Source: Oceanithermus desulfurans
Lineage (GTDB): Bacteria > Deinococcota > Deinococci > Deinococcales > Marinithermaceae
Length of the DNA stretch: 64,000 nucleotides
Direction of reading: 5' to 3'
Assembly (NCBI RefSeq): GCF_014201675.1
Contig: NZ_JACHEZ010000001.1
Coordinates: forward strand, 124,001-188,000
Both the position numbers and the translations under genes were made by a program. Shown here in pieces: positions 1-7,224 of the stretch (positions are counted from its first letter, which is position 1; each line of letters opens with the position of its first letter). The notes beneath the pieces were generated by a model. The model was not told the DNA's origin and made no database searches. It saw only the letters and a list, made by a program, of their open reading frames with translations.

Positions 1-625
1 GACGTTGGCAAGGAAGCGCTCGACCTGGCCCTGCTGCGTTCGGCTTCAGGGGAGGTCAGGCTCCACCGCTTCCGCAACAGCGAACAGGGCCGCTCCGCCC
101 TCCTGAGCCCGCTGGAAGGCCGCGCCGGGCTGCGGCCCCGTGACCCTCGCCTGGCTGGAAGAGGAAAGGGCGCAGCTCCGAGACCTCTTGGAGAAGGCGG
201 AGGCCGAGGCGCGGCGCCTGCTGCAGATCGTTCCCGAGTACCGGGTGCTGCTCGCGCAAAAGGGCGTGGGGCCCCAGGTGGCCGCTGCGGTGCTGGCCTT
301 CCTGCCCCCGGAGCTTTGGGGCAAGACCAAGCAGGCCAGCGCCTACGCCGGGCTGATACCCGAACAGCAGCACTCGGGAAGCAGCGTCAGGAAGAGCCGC
401 CTCTCCAGGAAGGGCCCCGCCCTGCTCAGGAAAAAGCTCTACCTGGCCGCCCTGGTGGCCTCTAGGAACGACCCGGAGATGAAGGCTTTCTACCACCGCT
501 TGCTGGCCAATCACAAGAGCAAGAAGCAGGCCCTGGTGGCCGTGGCGCACAAGATCCTGCGACGGCTCATGGGCAGACTGAAGGCCTACTACCGGGAGCA
601 GGGCCGGGAGGCCCTGGTGGCCTGA
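1..625 (+). pseudogene. IS110-family transposase remnant (internally deleted, frameshifted)
   Basis: Two parts of one transposase lie in different frames. In frame 1 from the window edge to about position 120 the translation begins DVGKEALDLALLRSASGEV, which resembles the first catalytic aspartate block of the DEDD/RuvC-like domain of IS110 transposases. In frame 2 from about 140 to 625 follows a coiled-coil stretch (LAWLEEERAQLRDLLEKAE) and the C-terminal transposase_20 region (helix-hairpin-helix KGVGPQVAAAVLAFLP; serine-containing HSGSSVRKSRLSRKG). Family members are usually 320-400 aa; only about 40 residues precede the coiled coil here, so roughly 100 residues of the catalytic domain are missing and the frame is shifted. 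The 5' end lies outside the window. I infer a dead copy. Confidence 0.75.
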
Positions 626-647
626 GGGGTTGACGGGGAAGACGGTA

Positions 648-690
648 TCACCCCTTGGGGGAGATGGCGGCATAGCCGCCAGAGGGGGGT
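648..690. repeat. REP-like palindromic intergenic element
   Basis: A perfect 7-bp stem (TGGCGGC / GCCGCCA, 665-671 and 675-681) with an ATA loop sits between a CCCC-TT-GGGGGAG left arm and an AGAGGGGGG right arm. The nested palindrome resembles short interspersed REP/MITE-like units in other bacterial genomes. It lies 23 bp after the transposase remnant and may be a dispersed repeat or the downstream hairpin of the IS copy. No second copy was found in this window. Confidence 0.45.
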
Positions 691-755
691 TGTATGCCGA
701 AATGCTGGATGTGGGATGTGGGCTGGTCACGAATCAACGACCAGCTTTTGGCTCG

Positions 756-825
756 GGCATCGCCAACAACCCCCTCCCCAACCCTCCCCCAGGGGAGGGA
801 GCATTATTTCGCGGCGACCAAACCG
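756..825 (-). repeat. Dispersed intergenic repeat, copy A
   Basis: Read on the minus strand this 70-bp stretch begins CGGTTTGGTCGCCGCGAAAT, continues with a hairpin (CCCTCCCC-TG-GGGGAGGG) and ends in GGCGATGCC. The same order of blocks is present on the plus strand at 29508-29570 and, more diverged, at 29756-29815. On the plus strand here the hairpin is followed by ATTATTTCG, so it could end transcription arriving from the transposase remnant. Confidence 0.6.
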
Positions 826-975
826 TGGAGTTCGGACGCGGCATGGACCCCGGCTCGCGCGGGTCAATGTGACCCGCTTGGCCGGGGAAACGAACTGCCT
901 CTTCTTTTCCTAATTCAAGTCGTATCCCCGCACGAGGCGGCTAGGCCGCCGAGAACCGGGGTCCATGCCAGGCGG

Positions 976-1217
976 GAAGCCGAAATTCGGTTACCGAGGG
1001 TTGGCCCACCACAGGCCACAAGCTACAGGCCATGAGCCGCACAAGCCGGTCCTGCTACCACGCTCCATGAACCACGCATTGCACACCGACCCTCCAGATC
1101 TGTGGTCCTTGCTGGACACGAAGCCGAAATTAAGTTGCCGCTAGCGGCCCTGCTACAAGCCACAAGTTACAGGCCACAAGCTTCCTTGTTTCCACATACC
1201 ACGCACCACGTACTGCG
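976..1217. repeat. Two-unit degenerate direct repeat with heptamer tracts
   Basis: Two units start with the identical 12-mer GAAGCCGAAATT (976-987 and 1120-1131). Each continues with a related block (GTTACCG / GTTGCCG, then GGCCC) and a run of imperfect 7-mers of the form RCYACRR, such as CCACAAG, CTACAGG and CCACAAG, followed by TACCACGC-type words. On the minus strand the words read YYGTRGY, matching the tracts at 29451-29482 and 29678-29731. No coding potential is visible between 626 and 1267 apart from short overlapping frames. Confidence 0.55.
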
Positions 1218-1255
1218 CTTTGCCCGCTCCGCCCGCGCCCGCGTTCGCCAGCCGT

Positions 1256-1261
1256 TAACAT
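1256..1261 (+). promoter_or_regulatory. -10 box TAACAT, leaderless glnS transcript
   Basis: TAACAT ends 6 nt before the glnS ATG, and no Shine-Dalgarno sequence precedes the start. That spacing puts the transcription start on or next to the A of ATG, as in leaderless mRNAs of Deinococcota. No good -35 is evident. Confidence 0.6.
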
Positions 1262-1267
1262 AAGCCC

Positions 1268-3580
1268 ATGCCGGCTTCGCGCATTCCTCCGGACTCCGAG
1301 CGTCTGGTGCCCCCCAACTTCATCACCGAGATCATCGACGAAGACCTGCGTTCGGGCAGGTACGAGACGATCGTTACCCGCTTCCCGCCCGAGCCCAACG
1401 GTTTTCCCCACATCGGGCACGCCATCGCCAGCTTCATCGATTGCGGCATCGCCCGCGACTACCGGGGCCGCTGCCACCTGCGCATGGACGACACCAACCC
1501 GCTCACCGAGGAGATGCGCTACGTCGAGGCCATCCGCCGCGACATGGCCTGGCTGGGGTGGGACTGGGGCGAACACTTCTACTTTGCCTCCGACTACTTC
1601 GACCGCCTCTACGAGATGGCCGAGCAGCTCATCAAGGAGGGCAAGGCTTACGTGGACTCGCTCAGCGAGGAGGAGATTCGCGCCTACCGAGGCACGGTGG
1701 AAAAGCCGGGCCGGCCCAGCCCCTACCGCGACCGCCCGGTGGAGGAGAACCTGGACCTCTTCCGCCGCATGGCGGCCGGGGAGTTCGAGGAGGGGGCGCA
1801 CGTGCTCAGGGCCAAGATCGACATGAGCGCGCCCAACATGAAGCTGCGCGACCCCATCCTCTACCGCATCCTCAAGGCCGAGCACTACCGCACCGGCGGC
1901 CGCTGGAAGGTCTACCCGATGTACGACTTCGCCCACCCGCTCTCCGACTACATCGAAGGGGTGACCCACTCGCTGTGCTCGTCGGAGTTCATCGACAACC
2001 GGGCGGTCTACGACTGGCTGGTGGAGAACCTGGCGGGCAAGTGCGGCCTGCCCGAGTGGCCGCGGCCGAAGCAGATCGAGTTCGGCCGCCGCAGCCTCGA
2101 GTACACCGTGGTGAGCAAGCGCAAGCTGATCCAACTGGTCGAACGCGGCCTGGTGGACGGCTGGGACGACCCGCGCCTGCCCACGCTGGCGGGCCTGCGC
2201 CGGCGCGGGGTGCGGCCCCAGGCGCTCGTCGCCTTCGCCCGCAAGGTGGGCATCAGCCGCACCGACCGCACCGTGGACATCGCCCTCCTGGAGTGGGCCA
2301 TCCGCGACGACCTCAACCCCATCGCCCCGCGGGTGATGGCGGTGACCGAGCCGCTCAGGCTGGTGCTCACCAACTACCCCGAGGGGAAGGTCGAGGAGCT
2401 GGAGGCCCCCTACTTTCCGCCCGACGTGGGCAAGCCCGGCCGCCGCAAGGTGCCCTTCGGGCGCGAGCTGTGGGTGGAGCGGTCCGACTTCGCGCTCGAG
2501 CCCCCCAAGGGCTGGAAGCGCCTCGTCGTGGGCGGCCACACCCGCCTGCGCCACGCCTACGTGGTGCGGATCGACGAGGCGGTCACGAACGACGCCGGCG
2601 AGGTGGTGGAGCTGCGCGGGGTCTACCTGCCGGACACCCTGGGCCAAAACCCCGAGGGCGTGAAGGTGAAGGGCGCGGTCCACTGGGTGGCGGCCGCGGG
2701 CGCGGTGCCGGCCGAGTTCCGGCTTTACGACCGGCTCTTCAAGGTGCCCTTCCCCGACGCCGGCGAGGGATCGTTCCTGGACCACTACAACCCCGGCTCG
2801 CTTCGGGTGCTGCAGGGCTACGTGGAGCCCAGCGTGACCGCCGACGACCCCGAGACCCGCTACCAGTTCGAGCGCCTGGGCTACTTCTGGCGCGACCCGG
2901 AGCTGGGACGCGGCGAGAAACCGGTCTTTAACCGCATCATCACCCTCAAGGACACCTGGAAGAAGGCGGGCGCGCAAAAGCAGGAGGCGAAGCGCGAGCC
3001 TAGGCCCGCAAAGAAGACCAGGCCCGAGGACAAGGCGGCGGCGCTCGGCCCCGAGGAGCGCGAAGTCTACCAGCGCTGCCGCCACCTGGGCGTGGGCGAG
3101 GCCGAGGCGCTGCAGATCGCCCGGGACGAGCGGCTGCGCACCTACCTGGAGGACTGCTCGGCCTTCGGCCCGCCGGCGCTGGCCGCGCCCTGGGTGGTGC
3201 ACGTGCTGGGCCGGGCCATCCGCGCCGGCGAGGCGCCGGTCGAGCCGCAGGCGCTGATGGCGCTGCTCGCCGAACTGGAGAAGGGCGCCTTCGACCGCCG
3301 CGTCGCCAAGCAGGCGCTCGAGGAGACGCTCGCCAGCGGCGGCGACCCGCTCGAGCGGGCGCGGGCGCTGGCGCGGGACCAGCTTTCCGCGGAGGCGCTC
3401 GCGGCGCTGGTGCGCCAGGTGCTGGCGGCGCACCCCGACGAGGTGGCGGCCTACCGGGCGGGCAAGCGCGGCCTGATGGGCTTCTTCGTGGGGCAGGTGA
3501 TGCGGGCGAGCGCGGGGCGGGCCGACCCGAAGCGGGTTCAAAGCGTGCTTAGCCAACAATTGGACCGCGGCTCCGCGTAA
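1268..3580 (+). CDS. glnS: Glutaminyl-tRNA synthetase with C-terminal YqeY-like domain
   Basis: Cytosolic class I synthetase charging tRNA-Gln with glutamine. The class I signature PHIGH is at residues 47-51 and the KMSKS equivalent VVSKRK at about 281-286; motif-rich stretches such as RFPPEPNGFPHIGHA and DDTNPLTEE mark it as GlnRS rather than GluRS. The catalytic core and anticodon-binding beta-barrels run to about residue 560. A charged linker (KQEAKREPRPAKKTRPED) then leads to an alpha-helical tail of about 190 residues resembling YqeY / the GatB C-terminal tail, a fusion known from Deinococcus GlnRS, where the tail helps tRNA binding. The 770-aa length fits that fused form. The start is fixed by the leaderless -10 at 1256-1261. 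Confidence 0.95.
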   Translation: MPASRIPPDSERLVPPNFITEIIDEDLRSGRYETIVTRFPPEPNGFPHIGHAIASFIDCGIARDYRGRCHLRMDDTNPLTEEMRYVEAIRRDMAWLGWDWGEHFYFASDYFDRLYEMAEQLIKEGKAYVDSLSEEEIRAYRGTVEKPGRPSPYRDRPVEENLDLFRRMAAGEFEEGAHVLRAKIDMSAPNMKLRDPILYRILKAEHYRTGGRWKVYPMYDFAHPLSDYIEGVTHSLCSSEFIDNRAVYDWLVENLAGKCGLPEWPRPKQIEFGRRSLEYTVVSKRKLIQLVERGLVDGWDDPRLPTLAGLRRRGVRPQALVAFARKVGISRTDRTVDIALLEWAIRDDLNPIAPRVMAVTEPLRLVLTNYPEGKVEELEAPYFPPDVGKPGRRKVPFGRELWVERSDFALEPPKGWKRLVVGGHTRLRHAYVVRIDEAVTNDAGEVVELRGVYLPDTLGQNPEGVKVKGAVHWVAAAGAVPAEFRLYDRLFKVPFPDAGEGSFLDHYNPGSLRVLQGYVEPSVTADDPETRYQFERLGYFWRDPELGRGEKPVFNRIITLKDTWKKAGAQKQEAKREPRPAKKTRPEDKAAALGPEEREVYQRCRHLGVGEAEALQIARDERLRTYLEDCSAFGPPALAAPWVVHVLGRAIRAGEAPVEPQALMALLAELEKGAFDRRVAKQALEETLASGGDPLERARALARDQLSAEALAALVRQVLAAHPDEVAAYRAGKRGLMGFFVGQVMRASAGRADPKRVQSVLSQQLDRGSA

Positions 3581-3583
3581 AAT
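3578..3583 (+). promoter_or_regulatory. -10 box TAAAAT ahead of the ADP-ribosylglycohydrolase gene
   Basis: TAAAAT overlaps the glnS stop codon and ends 7 nt before the GTG start at 3591. A GAGGA stretch in the same gap could instead serve as a ribosome binding site on read-through mRNA from glnS, so both modes are possible. Confidence 0.4.
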
Positions 3584-3590
3584 TGAGGAC

Positions 3591-4619
3591 GTGGAAACCG
3601 CCTGGCAGCAGGTGCGCCGGGCGCTCGAGGCGGAGGGCTGGAACCTGGACGCCTTCGAGCGTCCGCTTTCGTGGCCGTTCGAACCCCGACCGCTGACGGT
3701 GGGACGGGTGCGCGGGACGCTGTTCGGCGTCGCCATCGGCGACGCTTTGGGCGCTCCGGTGGAAGGCCGTCCGGGTTCTCGCCGTGCCGCGGCGCCGGTG
3801 CGCCGCCTGCTGCCGCACCACGAGCGCCCCGCGGGGACGGTCACCGACGACACCCAGCTCACCCTGGCGGTTGCCTCGAGCCTGCTCGAGCGCGGCACCC
3901 TCGACCCCGAGGACCTGGTGCGGCGTTTCCTGCGCACGGGTCCGGAGCTGGTGGGCGCGGGCTGGGCCACCCGCCAGGCTCTGGAGCGGCTCGGCCGCGG
4001 CGCGGCCTGGTGGCTGGCGGGAAGCGCCTCCGCGGGAAACGGGGCGGCCATGCGCGCGGCGCCGGTGGGGCTGTTCTTCGAATCGCCGGACGCGATCCGG
4101 CGGGCGGCCTTCCTGCAGGCGTTGGTGACGCACCGCGACCCCACCGCCGTGGCCAGCTCGATCGTTCACGCGCTCTGGGTGGGCTGGCTGGCGCGCGGCG
4201 GCCCGGCGGACGCGGGCGCGCTGGCCTGGGCGGTCGCGGCGGTGGACGGGCTGGAACGCCCGCTCGCGACCCGGCACCGCAAGCGCAGGAGCGTGACGCT
4301 GGCGGGTCTCCTGCGGGAGGTGGGGGGTTTTCAGGGACGGCCTCAGGAGGCGTTCGAGCACTTCCGGACCGGCGCTTTCGTGCTCGAGTCGCTCCCCAGC
4401 GCCGCCGCCGTCTTCCTCAGCCACCCCGAAGAGCCCGAGGCGGTCTTCCTCACCCTCGTGAACGCGGGCGGCGATACCGACACCATGGCGGCGCTGGCCG
4501 GGGCCTGGCTGGGCGCGTACCTGGGCGACCGCAAGCTGCGCTCGCGCACGCCCTCGGAATGGTGGCAGGTGAGTGCCGCCGCCGAGATCGAGCGGATCAG
4601 CCGTCTCGGGGTGGCGTAG
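3591..4619 (+). CDS. ADP-ribosylglycohydrolase family protein
   Basis: Predicted cytosolic hydrolase removing ADP-ribose from proteins or small molecules (DraG/ARH superfamily). Family hallmarks appear in order: GVAIGDALGAPVEGR (about residues 44-58), the Mg-binding TVTDDTQLTLAV (about 84-95), GNGAAMRAAPVGLF (about 145-158), SIVHALW, and the C-terminal NAGGDTDTMAALAGAWLGA (about 290-308) with the second metal-ligand cluster. The length of 342 aa is typical. The start is GTG, 10 bp after glnS; an earlier start is unlikely because it would enter glnS. The substrate is unknown; no nitrogenase or dinitrogenase-reductase ADP-ribosyltransferase gene is nearby, so a DraG role is not supported. Confidence 0.9.
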   Translation: METAWQQVRRALEAEGWNLDAFERPLSWPFEPRPLTVGRVRGTLFGVAIGDALGAPVEGRPGSRRAAAPVRRLLPHHERPAGTVTDDTQLTLAVASSLLERGTLDPEDLVRRFLRTGPELVGAGWATRQALERLGRGAAWWLAGSASAGNGAAMRAAPVGLFFESPDAIRRAAFLQALVTHRDPTAVASSIVHALWVGWLARGGPADAGALAWAVAAVDGLERPLATRHRKRRSVTLAGLLREVGGFQGRPQEAFEHFRTGAFVLESLPSAAAVFLSHPEEPEAVFLTLVNAGGDTDTMAALAGAWLGAYLGDRKLRSRTPSEWWQVSAAAEIERISRLGVA

Positions 4620-4963
4620 CGCGGCGGCCGGCCCACCCGACCCACCCCCAGACCCCCGGGTAAGGAGACCGGTGCCCGGGAGGACGTACGCGCACGCAAC
4701 TTCAGCCCTGCGATGCGTGAGCAGGCCATTTCGCGCTTCACCCAAGTTTGGGCCCGCATCGCTTCCTTGGAAGAGCCTGAGCCGCGGGTCTTTGCTCTTG
4801 GCGATGGCCGCGGATTGCGGCAGCGCGTGCTAAAATCCGGTATCGGTCCGGATCGGAGCAGGAAACCCTTCGCGAGCGTCCGGCGGGGAAGAGCCGATCC
4901 ATCTCGGCGGCACGGCCTCAAAGTGGCCTACACCATGAGCAGAATCCCAACGAAACCATCCAC
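4620..4963. other. Non-coding gap with possible promoter for the LRR gene
   Basis: About 340 bp without a convincing gene. A TAAAAT box at 4831-4836 is the best -10 candidate for the downstream leucine-rich-repeat gene and would give a leader of about 120 nt; its -35 is poor. A small frame at 4713-4973 begins MREQAISRFTQVWARIASLE but matches nothing I recognise and overlaps the next start. The gap might be remains of a lost gene. Confidence 0.35.
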
Positions 4964-5947
4964 ATGCCGATAGATCGAGACCCCCAGCCAGAAACGGAGC
5001 TTCTCGTTAAAATTGATCCAAAGCCCGGTCCTTTGGCCTACCGCCTGGTCTGTAGGTTTGGGTGGAACGACGAGACCACGCGCTCGTTTTGGTCTCGTCG
5101 GTTCGAGGTGCTGGAGTTGAGCGGCGGACGGGATCAGGCCTTCCGCATTCCCGACCTGGGCGAAAAGGCGCTCGAGCTGAAGAGCATCAAGCTGGGCGCG
5201 CTGGGCGTCGTGGAAGGGTTGGAGCAGTTCAAGAACCTGGAGCACCTCTATGTCGATGCCTGGCCGAAGAACGGCCTGGATCTGAGGATCTTCCCGCGCC
5301 TGCGGAGGTTGCACATCCACCAGGTCAAGCCCGCGGAAAAGCAACTGTCCGGCCTGCCCGACCTGATCGAGATCGGGATTGCGGGCTACACCGGTCTGGA
5401 CGGTTCCCTCTTTTCCAGCATGAAGCACCTACAGTCGCTGACGTTGGTGCAGGGCCGGCTGCGCAGCCTCGAGGGCCTTGAAGACCACCCCAAGCTAAAA
5501 TCGATGGAACTTTCGCTCGTCAGGAACCTGGTGGACCTCCGCGCGCTGGACCGTCTGAGCCGGCTCGAGCACCTCCACCTGCAGCAGCTTCCCAAGGCGA
5601 CCGGCATGATCAGGATCCGCACCTTCCCGAAGATGCGAACCTTCTACGTAGCCGGTAGCCACAAAGAGCTACGCGTTGACATGGCGGGGCTGCGCGAGCT
5701 CAAACACTTGCAGAAGCTGTGGGTCATGGCGGGCAAGGAGCATTTCGGCTTCGAAGACGTCTTTCTGCTGCCGCACCTGACCCTCGCCGGCTTCACCTCA
5801 CCGACCGGCACCCCGGGCGACGACGAGCTCCGCTCCCTTGCGGGGCGCCACGGCCGCCAGCTGACCAAGATCCATCGCGCGCGCTCTAAGGGGGTGGACG
5901 TCATCCAGTTGAACTTCCATCCCTACGAAGCTGGGGAACCGGGGTGA
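4964..5947 (+). CDS. Leucine-rich-repeat protein
   Basis: Cytosolic-looking protein of 327 aa without signal peptide or membrane segment. From about residue 50 to 300 it holds degenerate repeats of 20-24 residues with the LxxLxxLxL spacing, for example LEQFKNLEHLYVDAW, LPDLIEIGIAGY, MKHLQSLTLVQGRL, LEDHPKLKSMELSLV, LSRLEHLHLQQLP and LRELKHLQKLWVMAG. LRR solenoids bind proteins; no catalytic domain is attached, so no partner or role can be named. Base composition is visibly less GC-rich than its neighbours (TTCTCGTTAAAATTGATCC near the start), and the gene stands alone between non-coding gaps, which suggests acquisition by transfer. The start ATG has no strong Shine-Dalgarno sequence. Confidence 0.75.
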   Translation: MPIDRDPQPETELLVKIDPKPGPLAYRLVCRFGWNDETTRSFWSRRFEVLELSGGRDQAFRIPDLGEKALELKSIKLGALGVVEGLEQFKNLEHLYVDAWPKNGLDLRIFPRLRRLHIHQVKPAEKQLSGLPDLIEIGIAGYTGLDGSLFSSMKHLQSLTLVQGRLRSLEGLEDHPKLKSMELSLVRNLVDLRALDRLSRLEHLHLQQLPKATGMIRIRTFPKMRTFYVAGSHKELRVDMAGLRELKHLQKLWVMAGKEHFGFEDVFLLPHLTLAGFTSPTGTPGDDELRSLAGRHGRQLTKIHRARSKGVDVIQLNFHPYEAGEPG

Positions 5948-6224
5948 CGGGCTCCCGGGGGGAGGGTTTCCCACGTTCGGGCCGCCGCGGTCGGCCTGGA
6001 AGCGCCGAGCGGTAGAACGTACCGGGCTGCGCGAACGCATCAAGGTCGGAGCCCCACCGTATCCGGAGCGCCCGCATCGACTCAGGCAGGCCGTTTCAGG
6101 TCCCGAGCACGCGTCCGGAACCCCCTGAGAGCGGCCTTGCTGGGTCTCGGGCGGGGGCTCCCCATCAGCCGGGAGAGGCGCCGTTCGCCAAGGGGTCCCG
6201 GGCGTGCTGACCGCTGGCCGTTGC
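5948..6224. other. Non-coding gap, no feature seen
   Basis: About 280 bp between the LRR gene and the tRNA-Trp promoter. Only short GC-rich inverted repeats are present; I see no gene, no clean terminator with a T-tract and no known RNA. Confidence 0.4.
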
Positions 6225-6253
6225 TTGCCGACCCGCGGGCTGCATGCTAGAAT
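6225..6253 (+). promoter_or_regulatory. Promoter of tRNA-Trp
   Basis: TTGCCG at 6225-6230 and TAGAAT at 6248-6253 are separated by 17 bp, with the mature tRNA starting 14 nt downstream. This fits a housekeeping sigma-A promoter. Confidence 0.6.
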
Positions 6254-6266
6254 CGCCGTTGCGTAG

Positions 6267-6342
6267 GGGCCGCTAGCTCAACTGGCAGAGCACCGGTCTC
6301 CAAAACCGGGGGTTGGGGGTTCGAGTCCTCCGCGGCCCGCCA
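6267..6342 (+). tRNA. tRNA-Trp (anticodon CCA)
   Basis: Full cloverleaf: acceptor stem GGGCCGC (6267-6273) pairs with GCGGCCC (6332-6338), discriminator G, and an encoded CCA end (6340-6342). The anticodon loop reads CTCCAAA with anticodon CCA between two paired arms (CCGGT/ACCGG). The T arm carries GGTTCGAGTCC. The order and lengths are standard. Confidence 0.95.
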
Positions 6343-6346
6343 CAAC

Positions 6347-6368
6347 GCCCTGGCCGAACGGCCAGGGC
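6347..6368 (+). terminator. Hairpin terminator after tRNA-Trp
   Basis: Perfect 9-bp stem GCCCTGGCC / GGCCAGGGC with a GAAC loop, starting 4 nt after the CCA end. Only a weak T-rich tail (GCTTGTCG) follows. Confidence 0.6.
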
Positions 6369-6420
6369 GCTTGTCGTGCGCGCTACCTTGGCCGGGCCGG
6401 GTTCGTGGTTCACTGCGGTC

Positions 6421-7224
6421 ATGCTGCGAAGAATCCCGTTCGCCGGTCTGCTGCTGGGTTTCGCGCTCGCCGCGCCGCCCGGGGTGCAACCGGTGGAACC
6501 CCTGCTCACCGCCCCGCTCCAGGTGCGCTTCGGACCTGGCGGCGGGGCCTACCTGGAGCTCGAAACGCGGATCGATCTGGCCTGCGTGGTCGTCTACGGC
6601 GAATCCGAAGCCTTCGGCCGGATCGCCCTGGACCAGCAGATGGGCGCGGCCGCGCACCGCAACCACCGCATCGTCTTCGGGCGGATCGAGCCGGGTCGGC
6701 GCTACTTTTACCGGCTTCAGGGGAGCGACCCGGCGGGCCGCCTCTACGCCAGCCGGACCTACAGCTTCGCCGCGCCCAAAGCCCGGGTCGACCCCGAGGG
6801 GGCCGTCAACCTCGCCTCGCTGGCCGCCGGCGCACGCGTCGTCGCCGTTTCCAGCAACTACGGCGGGGCGGCCAACGACGCGCGTTGGGGCGCGAACGCC
6901 GCCATCGACGGCGACCCGGCGACGGAGTGGTCGTCGGACGGCGACGGCGACGCCGCCTTCCTGACCGTCGAGCTGGGCCGCGCGGTGGAGGTGGCCGCCT
7001 TCGGTTTCTGGACGCGCACCATGGGCTCGAGCGCCCAGGTGCGGAGCTTCGTCGTCGAGGACGGGGCGGGGCGGATCTACGGACCCTTCGAGCTCGGCGG
7101 AGCCGACCGGATGTACCTCTTCTCGGTGGCGGGGGCGCGCGGCTGGCGTTTCACCTTCCGGGTGCAAAGCTCGAGCGGGGGCAACACCGGCGCGGTCGAG
7201 GTGGGGGTGTTCGCGAAACCGTGA
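6421..7224 (+). CDS. Exported discoidin-like (F5/8 type C) protein
   Basis: 267-aa exported protein. A signal peptide (MLRRIPFAGLLLGFALAAPP) precedes a fibronectin-III / purple-acid-phosphatase-N-like beta domain at about residues 25-120 (RIEPGRRYFYRLQGSDPAG). A galactose-binding discoidin fold follows at about 130-267, recognised from SNYGG..NDARWGANAAIDGDPATEWSS and the closing WRFTFRVQSSSGGNTGAVEV block. Such domains bind carbohydrate or lipid surfaces; no catalytic domain is present. I take the ATG at 6421 because upstream in-frame codons lie in the tRNA; a TTCACT box 6 nt upstream could be a weak leaderless -10. The stop overlaps the next start (GTGA), implying co-expression. Confidence 0.75.
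   Translation: MLRRIPFAGLLLGFALAAPPGVQPVEPLLTAPLQVRFGPGGGAYLELETRIDLACVVVYGESEAFGRIALDQQMGAAAHRNHRIVFGRIEPGRRYFYRLQGSDPAGRLYASRTYSFAAPKARVDPEGAVNLASLAAGARVVAVSSNYGGAANDARWGANAAIDGDPATEWSSDGDGDAAFLTVELGRAVEVAAFGFWTRTMGSSAQVRSFVVEDGAGRIYGPFELGGADRMYLFSVAGARGWRFTFRVQSSSGGNTGAVEVGVFAKP

Noticed and set aside
140-625. Short intact transposase starting at GTG 140
   Set aside because: It lacks the whole catalytic DEDD domain; matching N-terminal coding is visible in another frame just upstream, so it is a fragment.
1130-4144. 1004-codon open frame antisense to glnS
   Set aside because: Shadow frame over a confident GlnRS gene; starts within the ADP-ribosylglycohydrolase and has no domain.
4713-4973. 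86-codon frame upstream of the LRR gene
   Set aside because: No ribosome site or family, overlaps the LRR start and contains the candidate promoter; treated as non-coding.
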